Assembly (NCBI GenBank): GCA_007115705.1
Contig: QXEO01002089.1
Coordinates: 1,635,035-1,699,034 of the forward strand
Origin: Dactylis glomerata
Taxonomy: Eukaryota > Streptophyta > Magnoliopsida > Poales > Poaceae
Reading direction: 5' to 3'
Length of the DNA: 64,000 nt
How positions within the stretch are numbered: the first letter of the stretch is position 1; every line of letters begins with the position of its first letter. Shown in pieces: positions 54,968-64,000 of the stretch. A program made the translations under genes and the position numbers. The notes under the pieces are model-generated. The model made no database searches. It saw only the letters and a list, made by a program, of their open reading frames with translations, and was not told the DNA's origin.

Positions 54968-56115
54968 TACTTTTTTTTGCGAGAATACACCCAAGCGAGT
55001 GCATTAAACACATAGAAGAGACAACGCTGAAGAACGGCAAGGTGCTGCCAACAAGAGGTGGCAGCTCCTCAAGATCGAACCGGACTACTCTCCACGTATC
55101 CACGGCACCGGCTCCGGAAAGCCAAAAGAATCACTACGAAATAGCCTAGCTAGACGCCATCTACCGTACTCCTCTCTAACCTTCGCTAGGTTGACCTCCA
55201 CTTCTGGCCGGGCTCCGTTAAAGACCACGTCATTGCGGTGCTGCCAAATGCACCAGAAGATCAGGGTAATGGCCATCCAAAGGTCCCGCTGCGTGGCCTT
55301 GGGATAGGGCCTCGAAGTCCACCACTGAAGGAGAGCCGTGTCTACCCCCAGAAGCCACTGTAAACGATCCCAGTGGTTTAGAGCCCATGACCAAACCTCC
55401 CGAGCCACCACACACCCTAGCAACAGGTGCTGCAACGTCTCCGGCTCCTGATCACAAAGTGGGCACGCCGCGGGGTGTGGGAGTCCACGACGCTCTAGAC
55501 AGTCTGCCGTCCAACATCTATCCTTGGAGACGAGCCAAGCGAAAAATCTACACCCATAAGGGGCCCTCGAGCGCCACACCTGAGCCGCCGCTCTAGCTTG
55601 GTGGCGCCCTGCAAAGAAAGCATTGTAAGCCGACTTAGACGAGTACACCCCATCCGCCGACCATGCCCAAATCAGCTCGTCACCACGCTCAGGAGAGAGC
55701 CAAACCTCAGCAAGGATCTGCCGGAGAACAAAGAACTCCGCGAGCACCTCGGCCATGAGGTTGGGCCCGCAGTCCTGAAGCCACAGGCCAGAAAGCCCCT
55801 CCTTGATCGAGCGGGCTTTGGCCTTGCGAGGAGAGACCATCGCCGCCAAGTTGGGAGCCACATCCTCCACGCGAGCGCCGTCCAACCAACGATCGAGCCA
55901 GAACCGAGCACACTCACCATTACCAAGACGAACGGTCGTGGCCGCCTCAAACAGGGCCAACGAAGCCCGGGGGAGTCTAAGATCAAACTCCGCCCAGGTC
56001 CTGGCAGGGTCAGTCCACTGAAGTCAGGCCCAACGGCACCGAAGTGCCAAGTTGAGAAGGCGCAGATTAGGCAAGCCCAGCCCCCCCACCGACTTGGGCG
56101 CGGTCACCTCAAAAT
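54968..56115 (-). mobile_element. 5'-truncated LINE inserted in reverse in the ABCC pseudogene
   Basis: The minus-strand frame at 55085-55960 (291 residues) is the end of an L1-type ORF2: FWLDRWLDGARV, then a zf-RVT domain (WRSRAPYGCRFFAWLVSKDR, CPLCDQEPETLQHLLLGC). The plus strand begins with a T run at 54968-54977, the reversed poly(A) tail. The right edge near 56115 is where ABCC sequence resumes. No reverse-transcriptase core is present. It probably sits in an intron that started at 54801. Confidence 0.82.
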
Positions 56116-58330
56116 TAAAGTTTATGGGAGAATTTGCATACGTCTCCCAGAATACATGGATCCAGAGTGAGGGATAGCATCCTCTTTGGGTCTTCCCTGG
56201 ATGACCAAAGGTACGAAGAGACTATTCGCCGATGCTCCTTGATCAAGGATCTCAAAATGTTGCCCCCTGGTGATCTCACTCAAATTGGGGAAAAAGGAGT
56301 TCTTAGTGGAGGACAGCTCGCATGTTGTATCAAGATGCAGATATCTATCTGCTTGATGACCCTTTCAGTTCTGTCAATGTGCACACGGTGGCACGAGTGG
56401 AATGCATTTTCAAGATCTCTGATGTCACTTCTGTTGCGGAAATATGTAATTGGAGATTTAGCCAAAAAGACTGTCCTATTAGTAAATTATCAAGTGAAGT
56501 TTTTACATGCATTTGATTCCATCCAAGTAAGTGTTTTTTTGTACATTGTTCCACCTTTGGTCTTCAGCAGCTTATTGCTGTTTAGAGCTCTGTCAGCAGT
56601 AGGCCTTTAAACATCAGTCTCCTTTTTCCAATTTACTCGCCACTTTGTTCAGTCCCCCTGTATCATTTTTCAGTTCCACTGCACTTGGAAGTCTTCTTAA
56701 ACGGATAAGTAAGGGCATAAGAATTATGCTAAAAGGATTTTTTTTTTCAGCGTTGGTGATATTGAATGTTAAATCTCGTTTGATATATGCAGGTTTTTTG
56801 GACTTGAGCATGATTGACCTCGACATTCCATTTTTTTCGCTTTCAGTACCAGTGCAACCATTAATGCATACAGTAATTTGGGTTAGATGGTTCTTGCCCC
56901 CTGGCAAGTTTTGATTGTCTCTGTTCCTGTCCTCCTCCAGGCTGCTAAGCTTCAGGTAATTACAAATAACTTATTCTTTCTGCGGTTGCACATTAATTAG
57001 TCAGTTATGCTTAACTATGGATGATTCTGCAGAGACACTACTTGAACTACGCAAAGGAACTGATGAGGATCAACGGGCCATAAAAATCTTATTGCCAATC
57101 ACCTCGGAGAGTGGATTTCAGCGGCAAGAGTAATAAGGCCCTTCATGCAAGAAGATCGCTTTGTCGCTAAAATTTTGGAGCTCATCAATGACAATGTGAG
57201 CCCATGCTTACATAATTTTGCGGCAATGAATGGCTTACTTTACGCTTGGAGATAATGTGTTCGGCTTCCTTTTGTTATCTGCCTATGTCATTGCTCTTCT
57301 GCCTCAAGGAACCCTTACCTCAGGTAAGATACACTTCTGAATTACCTACAGCTCCGATGATCTGTCATAAAAAACAAGCGTCTCATCTGAAAAGTACCCA
57401 GGAAATAGCGTCTCAGGTTTCAGATTTTGCGAAAGCTGTGACTTGCTTGTCTGTTTACACACTATCTCTTTGATTCCACAGGGATTGTAGGAATGGTTCT
57501 GTCGTTAGGTCTGTCGCTCAACATGCTATTGTTTACTCTGTCCAAAGACAGTGTTCTCTTGCAAATCAAATTGTCTCGGTTGAAAGGTTTAGCCAATACA
57601 TGAATGTTGCAAGCAAGGCACGAGATATCATCAAAGATAATCGCCTGGCAGACTGCATGATTTGCGGTCGCTCATCGGTCTTATCCTGCAGGACCTGACA
57701 CTTTTTCATGGTTCTGTACTTGGATCCGCTAGTCCAATTCTCTGATGAATGAACAGCTGTCGAAGTAAGACAGAACACATTACATCCTATTCCTTCATAG
57801 ACCTTATTACCTGTTCCTCGTTTTAGCAAAGTTGTTACAAGAACTGCACCAAACTGTTTACTAAAATTATTAAGCCTGACAAAAACCTGGCAATCGTGGA
57901 CTCAGGCTCAAACTGGAGGATGGGCCAGAGGCAAATGCTCTGCTTGTGCCACGCACTCCTGCGGCAAAACCGAATGATGGTCATCGACGAAGCCACCGCC
58001 TTCATCGACAACGTGACAACGTCCCGAGGACCATTGGGACATAGTTCAGGTACTGCACCGTCGTCACTGTCATCCAACGGATGCCAACTGTGATGATCTG
58101 CGACATGGTGCTCGCCATCAGCGAAGGTACGATCGATGATGCTACGATTTATACAAGCTTTTTTTTGGAGGGTTAAATAATTATTGGATTAATTTAGAGG
58201 AGCATGCATTGATGCATGCTTCTCATCTTGTATACTAGGTGCGGTGGTGGAGTACGACCAGCCTGGGAAGCTGATGGAGAGAGACATGATAATAACTACT
58301 ACGCCGCTATTCAGAGAACTCGTCAGGGGT

Positions 58331-58855
58331 ACTGGTCTCGACCTCATCATTCAAATTAAACTGACAGCTTCCCAGATATAAATATATATGAATTCATATT
58401 TATTTCTTGACAAGGGAGACATCATAATAACTGGGTCGTAGTTAGTTAGATCTTTTTGCATGATGATTGATAGATCGAACACAGTCTTACCCAGTGTGAA
58501 AAAGTTGAAAAGGTAATGATAATTGTAGGATAAGTGGATACTGAGCCATGACAGTTATAAGCAATGGAGTGCCAAATCATTCCTTCTTGATTACACTTCG
58601 ACTTTCAGACATTGCCTTTTGGGTCCAGTAGTAGCTGGTCCATACTTGCATACAACTGTGTGGTGGGGCCCATGTGTCGGTTACTGGACCATTTGACATT
58701 TGCTGGGTCGCTTTCTGGCCGTCCACACAAAGCCCAGAATACTGATATCCAGGGGTGGATCGATATCTTTCCCTCTTAATTCTTCCTTTTTCATTCCAAT
58801 AACCTAGTAATAAATTATAAATAGATCATGACCAAAGTTAAATACTATATATGTG
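58331..58855. other. Downstream flank of the ABCC pseudogene
   Basis: No reading frame or element recognised. Probably the former 3' UTR and flank of the transporter gene. Confidence 0.35.
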
Positions 58856-59090
58856 CTCCCTCCGTTAGGGATTAGAAGGCCCCTTCGAAATTTGAGCCCA
58901 ACTTTAGTCATGAATTTAACATATATAAAATATAAATTATATGTTACATAAATTATAACATTGTATTCATATTTTAAAGAAATTTTCAACGGTTTATTAT
59001 TTGTGCAAATAAATTATATTTTGTTATTTATTTTTATCGTCAAGTTATGCTTAAACCTCAAGGAGGCCTTATAATCCCTAGCCGAGGTAG
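58856..59090. mobile_element. MITE with Stowaway-like ends
   Basis: About 235 bp. The left end, CTCCCTCCGTTAGGGATTAG, pairs with the right end (ATAATCCCTAGCCGAGGTAG) as an imperfect inverted repeat. The middle is very AT-rich. Flanking TA duplications are not clean. Confidence 0.6.
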
Positions 59091-59310
59091 TAGTCTGCAA
59101 ATGCACCCCTGGTACGTGTGCAAGCGAATAACAAAGTTTCTGTATGTTCATTAATTGCAATACAATTTAGAGCTAGCTTTAAAGCATTATCTTATCATAT
59201 AGTATGTGGATTATTAGAATATACTCATCGATAACTCTGTGATCAGCCTCACACATTACACGAAGAAGTACATGTGTAGGTTACTAGTAATTGACAGTAC
59301 TAATTGAGCG

Positions 59311-59461
59311 TGGCTCCCTCAATCCGGTTACAGAAGTATATAGATTTTTTTTGTCAAGAAGTTTGACCAAATTTAGAACAAAAATATCGAAACGATCTGT
59401 TCACTATGTAATACTAATTTGTTAGCTCTCTAAAAGGACTTACATTTTAGGATGGAGGTAA
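59311..59461. mobile_element. Degenerate Stowaway-like MITE
   Basis: CTCCCTCAATCC at the left and GGACTTACATTTTAGGATGG at the right resemble diverged ends of the common Stowaway group. Pairing between the ends is weak. Confidence 0.35.
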
Positions 59462-60789
59462 TACCTACTTAAACTTCGCATTTGACGTTGCAGGAAATTG
59501 AAGTTGTTGATTCATATTCACCGTCCACAGGCAAAAGACACATGCGACTATCACAGATGTGAGATTGCAGTGGCCGGATGTCAGGAATTCAGGCTGTTAA
59601 AATCAAGGATCAGAGAAAGGTGTCACCTCACTTTTTCAACACATGCACACACTGGTATTGCTACTGTTCATGCTTTTATTTCTTTGGTATCAGTGAGATG
59701 ACTCATGGCGGATGACTGACGAGTGAGTACCACACATGCACACAGGCTGCAGAAGCTGCTGCTGTGTTGTGGGCGCTCTCTGCCCACACACTAAACTCCT
59801 AGAGCTCACTGTCATGTCCTATACTGCATAGTTCCCCATGCAACCAGCCCAGCCAGCTGAGATTCAGGGGGAGAAAGAGAAGATATAGTTACCCTAGACA
59901 CTGGATAGATAGATAGATATATAGGGGTCAGCTCCCAATCCACAGCTCTTGCCTGCCCATGATATGATCAGTCAGTCCATCATATGGTCATCATTCTCAT
60001 ATAATTGGCATGGTGCTCCCCTCCCTGCTGAGTGCAGTGCAAGCAGTGTACAGTCTTACACACACACACTCTCTTGCCTGTGGTTGGGCCAATGTCAGAT
60101 TCATACAGATGGTAGAGGTCCCCAACTGCTTCTGCATCTGCACACACACATACACACATACTACCTTTAAAGCTGAAACAAGCTAGTCTCACAGCAGTGA
60201 CTCAATAAAAGCTCTCATCATCAGCAGGAAAGGAAAGTGTAAAAGGGAGGGGCGGGGGCCTATTTCTTTTATCACTCAGCCGCTGTCACCTGGGTCTAGC
60301 TGCTAAACAAGCCTTTTAATCTTTTCACCTTCACATCATATCAAGTGAAAAGAAAACCCATGATTTGCTTTCTCTGCTTTTCCTTACCTAGGTTTGACCC
60401 TTCCCACTACTCATTGCTGTCTTTATGCATGCTCTCATGATCCATCTGTGGTACAAACAGCCTAGTATTTTATCAACTTGTTCGTACCTATATCAAGTTT
60501 ATGTGTCTTATGTTTACCTTATCTCCAGGTACAGATAGCTATTAGTTTGATGCTTATGTAGGGAATTGCCGGATGAAGGACCTACTTGAACTGAGCTGAC
60601 ATGCATGCATGTTTTCTCACCGTAAGACCTCATATATGATGATTAATTCATGGCCGTAGCATTAAAAAAACAGCTTATCATGGATTCATGGCAGAAATTA
60701 CGGTGTGTGTTGTGTTGAATCCTGAGCGGTTTATATAAGATCTTTGGAGGGCAAGAGCCTCTCATCTTTAACATTGTTACGGATGTGTT
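59462..60789. other. Low-copy non-coding region with CA microsatellites
   Basis: No protein frame, tRNA or known microRNA precursor recognised. CA repeats lie at about 60058-60070 and 60140-60158, and TGCATGCATG near 60600. The sequence is unlike the transposons around it and could be old promoter or UTR sequence. Confidence 0.35.
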
Positions 60790-62350
60790 CGCTATCTTAA
60801 TTGCAAAGGAAAAGGAAGATGGCCAGGTAGGTGGACTCGTCCCTCATTTAGTTGACGGAGGTGTCTCCATTTTGCAATATGTAGACCATATAATTTTTTT
60901 CATGGAACACGACTTAGAGAAGGAGATTTTAAATTAATCTTATGCATATTTGAGCAATTATTAGGGCTTAAAATAATTTTTCATAAAAGTAAGATTTTTT
61001 ATTTTGGCAAGGAAAAGAATAATGAAACAGAGTATAGGAAAAAATCTGGGTGCGAATCAGGTTTGCTTCCTTTCAGATATCTTGGGATACCCATTCACAA
61101 TAGACAATTGCGAAACTCTGAGTGGAATCCGGTAGAATCTCATTCTCAAGGAAAACTCAATTGCTGGCAGGGTAAGCTATTCTCTTATGGAGATAGGCTT
61201 GTTCTAATGAGCTCGGTGTTGTCTAGTATGCCTATGTTCATGCTTTCTTTCCTCAAGATACTAAAGGGTGTTCGCAAAATATAAAATTTCTAGTTGTTGA
61301 TTTTTTTGGGGAAAGCAATTATAAATAGAGAAAATACCTTTTTCAAAATGGGATATTATTTGCAGACCCAAAGACCAAGGGGGACTTGGTATTGAGGTTT
61401 TGGGTCTGAAAAATAGATGTTTACTCAGCAAGTGGTTGTTTAAACATCGAACTGAAGAGGATGTGTGTGGCAAGAGTTATTGCACAACAAATATATTCAT
61501 GAAGGAAAGGACTAATGCGAGTGAAGGAAGATTCTTTTAGCCAAAGTTCTTTTGATGTGGGATCTAGACATACGATTAGTTTTTGGGAGGATATCCGGCT
61601 AGGAGAGATGTCTCTGGCTAGTTAATGCCCTTCATTATATAATACAGTGCAGAACGCATTTCTATCCCAGGTTTCTGTGCACATTTGTTTTTGGCGAACT
61701 CTAGATGGAACTAAATGGGTTGCATGGATTGATTTTTGCCGGCTACAAATGATGGTCTAGTTAACAAATGAACCTCATAGATTTGTTTGGAAACTTACCT
61801 CATAAGGTTTATTTTCAGTTAATCTATGATGTACAAAGATCTTATGAACACTCATGGTCACTTTCCTACTAAATATCTTTGGAAGTTAAAAATCCAGTTA
61901 AAGGTAAATATATTTATGTGGTTCTTTAATAGAAAGTTCTTCTTACAGAAGAAAATTTAGTGAAGGGACAATCGAAAGGATGTAAGAAGTGTTGTTTGTG
62001 TGATTTGGAAGAAACTGTTGAACATCTATCTAGTCAAGTCCTTTCGGGAAAAATGTTTGGCGCATTGTATTTTTCATCTGTAATATTCCACCTTCAACCA
62101 ATATCAAAGATATCTTTAGAAATTGGTTAGATGGAATTGACAAAAAAATAAATCCAGAATACAAATTGGAGTGTCTTCTTTATGTTGGTCGATTTGGAAT
62201 TATAGCAATAATATTATTTTTAACGAAGCTGGAGTCTCAAATTTTTTTGCCGCTTATCCATACAACTACATAATAGATCCAACTATGCTCTCTATTGCTT
62301 CTGGGGGACCAACGGGGATTTATGGTTACAAGATGCAACGCTGAAGATCG
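60790..62350 (+). pseudogene. LINE ORF2 remnant (end of reverse transcriptase to C-terminus)
   Basis: Fragments in several frames: SILQYVDHIIFFMEHDLEK (a changed YVDD motif), then LLPFRYLGIPIHNRQLRNSE and LNCWQGKLFSYGDRLVLMSS (61063-61284), typical of L1 elements. Diverged zinc-binding region sequence follows to about 62350. Many stops and frameshifts. A solo LTR interrupts it at 62356. Confidence 0.75.
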
Positions 62351-62355
62351 CACAT

Positions 62356-63677
62356 TGTAACACCCCAAAGTATTTTCATAGAGTTTGGTGAGATAGATAG
62401 CAAGCAACAGTTAACCGATTTGTCTAGTATATTGTTTTTTGCAACTTTATGACTTTTTGACGTTCAAACTAAATTCTAGCCTAAACATGGAAGTAATGGC
62501 AAACTCATTTTTCTGTTGTTAGAACTAAACTGTTTGCTAGAATTCATGTAGGATACTAATTCTTATGAAAAGAGTAACTGATCTATTTTGTGTGGAACAT
62601 AATTGCGTGACACTTAAGATTAAGTGATTGAAGACTTTCTTGTCCAGTTTATGCCTTTGGTGCTTGTGCGAGTAACACCAATTCCTCTTTCATATATAGG
62701 TCACCCTTTTGGTTGAGTTTTAAATATACAGTGTGGTCACTTTTGTTGAGAGGACTGGGTATAAGTTAACTAAGGGGTCTAGTGCGCTTGTGAATGTCTA
62801 TGTGATGAAGTCATGCTTTGTATTGAGTGTTATATGACCCATCAGCTAGCTCATAGTTTGTGCCACATGGTTGAGGCAAGTTCATGACGCATAGTAAAAT
62901 TTGCATATCTCTCTTCACTTGGTTTTATTTAAAGTTCCTGACTTTGTGCGTATAATATAACCATGATGACAATGATAATGATGGAATGTGCATATGTTGC
63001 ATTTATGCATACTCATGATTTTGATGTGGCCAACTTTGTTGGGAACAATGTGCCCTTTATTGATGGATTGTGACCTACTTTGGAGGTACCCTCCACTAGT
63101 TGGAGTGAGTGGGTGCCGACGGGTGTTCACTCACACGATACCGATATTCCCGGTGAGATGAGATGAGCATATAGATATGTAGGGCATCTTAACATGTGCT
63201 AATGGATGAATTATGTTTAATAATGTCTTAGTGTTTTGATTTATGTAATTGATTAGCTTTTGCATCCTTGTTGCTTCTATGCTTTTAGGTACTTTTGAGG
63301 ACTACATGCATGGGGTTGGGTGTAGCAAACCTTCAACATGCACTATGCCCACACATAACAACCTTTGATACATATAGATTGAAGTAGTCACACACAACAT
63401 TGTTTTAGACTTATTCTGTATTTTTGAGGTTTCACTTATGTATGTGCCTCTCTTATTGCTCGTTATGGCACACATGCATTAAATTAGCTTTAACATGGGT
63501 ATTTAGAACCCTATATTCGTGTGTATGTATATAATTGTTGGTATATTCTCATACTCCTCTCATGGATGCTCTCTTAAACAAAGGATACTTTGCCAAATTT
63601 TCTAGTTTTGGGGCGGACTTCGGAGTGCTTAATGTTTGTGTAGCATCGCCAAGTAGGCCGATATTTGGGGTGTTACA
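62356..63677. mobile_element. Solo LTR (1322 bp)
   Basis: Starts TGTAACACCCCAAA and ends TTTGGGGTGTTACA, inverted ends of 14 bp with TG...CA. A 5-bp duplication CACAT flanks it (62351-62355 and 63678-63682). No internal region or second LTR is present. These ends occur in some Ty3/gypsy chromovirus LTRs, but the superfamily is not certain. Confidence 0.75.
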
Positions 63678-63682
63678 CACAT

Positions 63683-63810
63683 GATTTCTACACTTAGGCT
63701 AGTTGGCTGCTTTCTAGAAGATTGACGAATGCCTAGTTGTTGCATTTTTATCATTTGTTGGTTCATTATTGTATCGACCTTATGTGGCACTTTATTTTTA
63801 ATAACTTGAT
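63683..63810. other. Short spacer after the solo LTR
   Basis: Possibly the continuation of the LINE remnant interrupted at 62355. Not otherwise recognised. Confidence 0.35.
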
Positions 63811-64000
63811 TGACAAGGGTATAGATAATAGAGCCCGTCAGTTGAGTACCCCTGAGGCCTGTTAAGCTAGGCCCAATTGTAATACTAGTCGAAATACGAG
63901 TTCTTATCATATGTTGATATTGTAATCTGTATCGGACCATACCCGATCCTCGAGACCTGGCCACCTATATATAGGGGCCAGGAGGGGATGGTGTAGGCCA
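63811..64000 (+). repeat. Start of a second E3-family LTR, cut by the window edge
   Basis: TGACAAGGGTATAGATAATA and the later CCTATATATAGGGGCCAGGA match the E3 LTR with about 10% differences. Only the first 190 bp are visible. TTGAT at 63806-63810 is the candidate target duplication. Confidence 0.88.

Larger units (their letters stand above)
54260..58330 (+). pseudogene. ABCC (MRP)-type ABC transporter pseudogene, second-half exons only
   Basis: Remains of a full-size ABCC transporter, a vacuolar or plasma-membrane pump for conjugates. 54260-54800: linker (ASFSRIAKFLGVPELQ) and Walker A of the first nucleotide-binding domain (ICGEVGSGKSTLLGAVL), split by a MITE. 56120-56530: the rest of that domain (FAYVSQNTWIQ, DSILFGSSLDDQRYEETIRR, LSGGQ, then DADIYLLDDPFSSV in another frame, KKTVLLVNYQV). 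57030-57320: second membrane domain (HYLNYAKELMRING, FMQEDRFVAKILELI). 57480-57660: SLANQIVSVERFSQYM in a shifted frame. 57834-58130: end of the second nucleotide-binding domain (SGSNWRMGQRQ, MVIDEATAFIDN). 58238-58330: last exon (VVEYDQPGKLMERD). The first membrane domain and the second Walker A are missing. Splice sites are still visible near 56964 and 57032. It resembles the ABCC10-like group. Confidence 0.85.

Noticed and set aside
55598..56170. 190-codon plus-strand frame
   Set aside because: Antisense shadow of the LINE ORF2 fragment, running into ABCC sequence in the wrong frame.
59500..60600. Possible microRNA precursor
   Set aside because: No match to the conserved plant microRNAs I checked by eye, and no long hairpin seen.
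1..64000. CRISPR arrays, bacterial operons, plastid or mitochondrial insertions, tRNA or rRNA genes
   Set aside because: None seen. Repeats present are transposon LTRs, MITEs and simple repeats.

Overview
This looks like nuclear DNA from a grass of the wheat/barley tribe or a close pooid relative. The evidence is nested LTR retrotransposons of types abundant in Triticeae: Athila-lineage LTRs with tRNA-Asp-like primer sites, a Tat-lineage element, and a Copia LTR whose first bases resemble BARE/Angela. Stowaway and Tourist MITEs and intron-containing plant gene remains agree. Only one plausible intact host gene is present, an F-box/FBD-type gene at the left edge. A multi-exon ABC-transporter (ABCC) pseudogene lies at about 54.2-58.3 kb. 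The exact species cannot be read from the window.

Layout. 0.4-2.7 kb: F-box gene, minus strand. 2.8-7.0 kb: intergenic DNA with a Stowaway MITE, LINE-derived sequence and a tandem duplication. 7.0-52.1 kb: a nest of LTR elements inside a non-coding LINE-like sequence (pieces 6871-7036, 15339-15689 and 51310-52083). E1 (7037-15333, +) is a non-autonomous Athila-type element with TSD AGGAG. E3 (15690-51304, +) is a Tat-lineage element with pol and an antisense ORF. E2 (16016-22673, -, TSD TTAAC) is a deletion derivative of the E1 family inside the 5' LTR of E3. E4 (27724-47686, -, TSD CAGGG) is an Athila element with nearly continuous gag-pol, inserted between the RNase H and integrase regions of E3. 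E5 is a decayed Copia element inside the 3' LTR of E4; a rearrangement there gave two 3.37-kb near-identical segments offset by 6758 bp. 52.3-53.4 kb: an inverted-repeat-bounded GC-rich element. 54.2-58.3 kb: ABCC pseudogene broken by a Tourist MITE and a reverse-oriented LINE. 58.9-64 kb: MITEs, low-copy non-coding DNA, a LINE remnant, a solo LTR, and the start of a second E3-family LTR running off the window.

How the parts relate. LTR divergence counted by eye agrees with the nesting order: E3 (about 4-5%) is older than E4 (about 2%) and E2 (about 1.4%), which both sit inside it. E1 and E2 lack pol but share with E4 a related gag, a nearly identical primer-binding site and a 3' non-coding module, so an E4-like element is a plausible helper.

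The most notable signal is a minus-strand reading frame at 49219-49803, in the 3' region of E3. It encodes an AT-hook-like segment followed by a B3-like DNA-binding domain and has its own TATA box and telo-box. It is broken here by one in-frame TAG. It is a candidate retrotransposon-borne transcription-factor-like gene.
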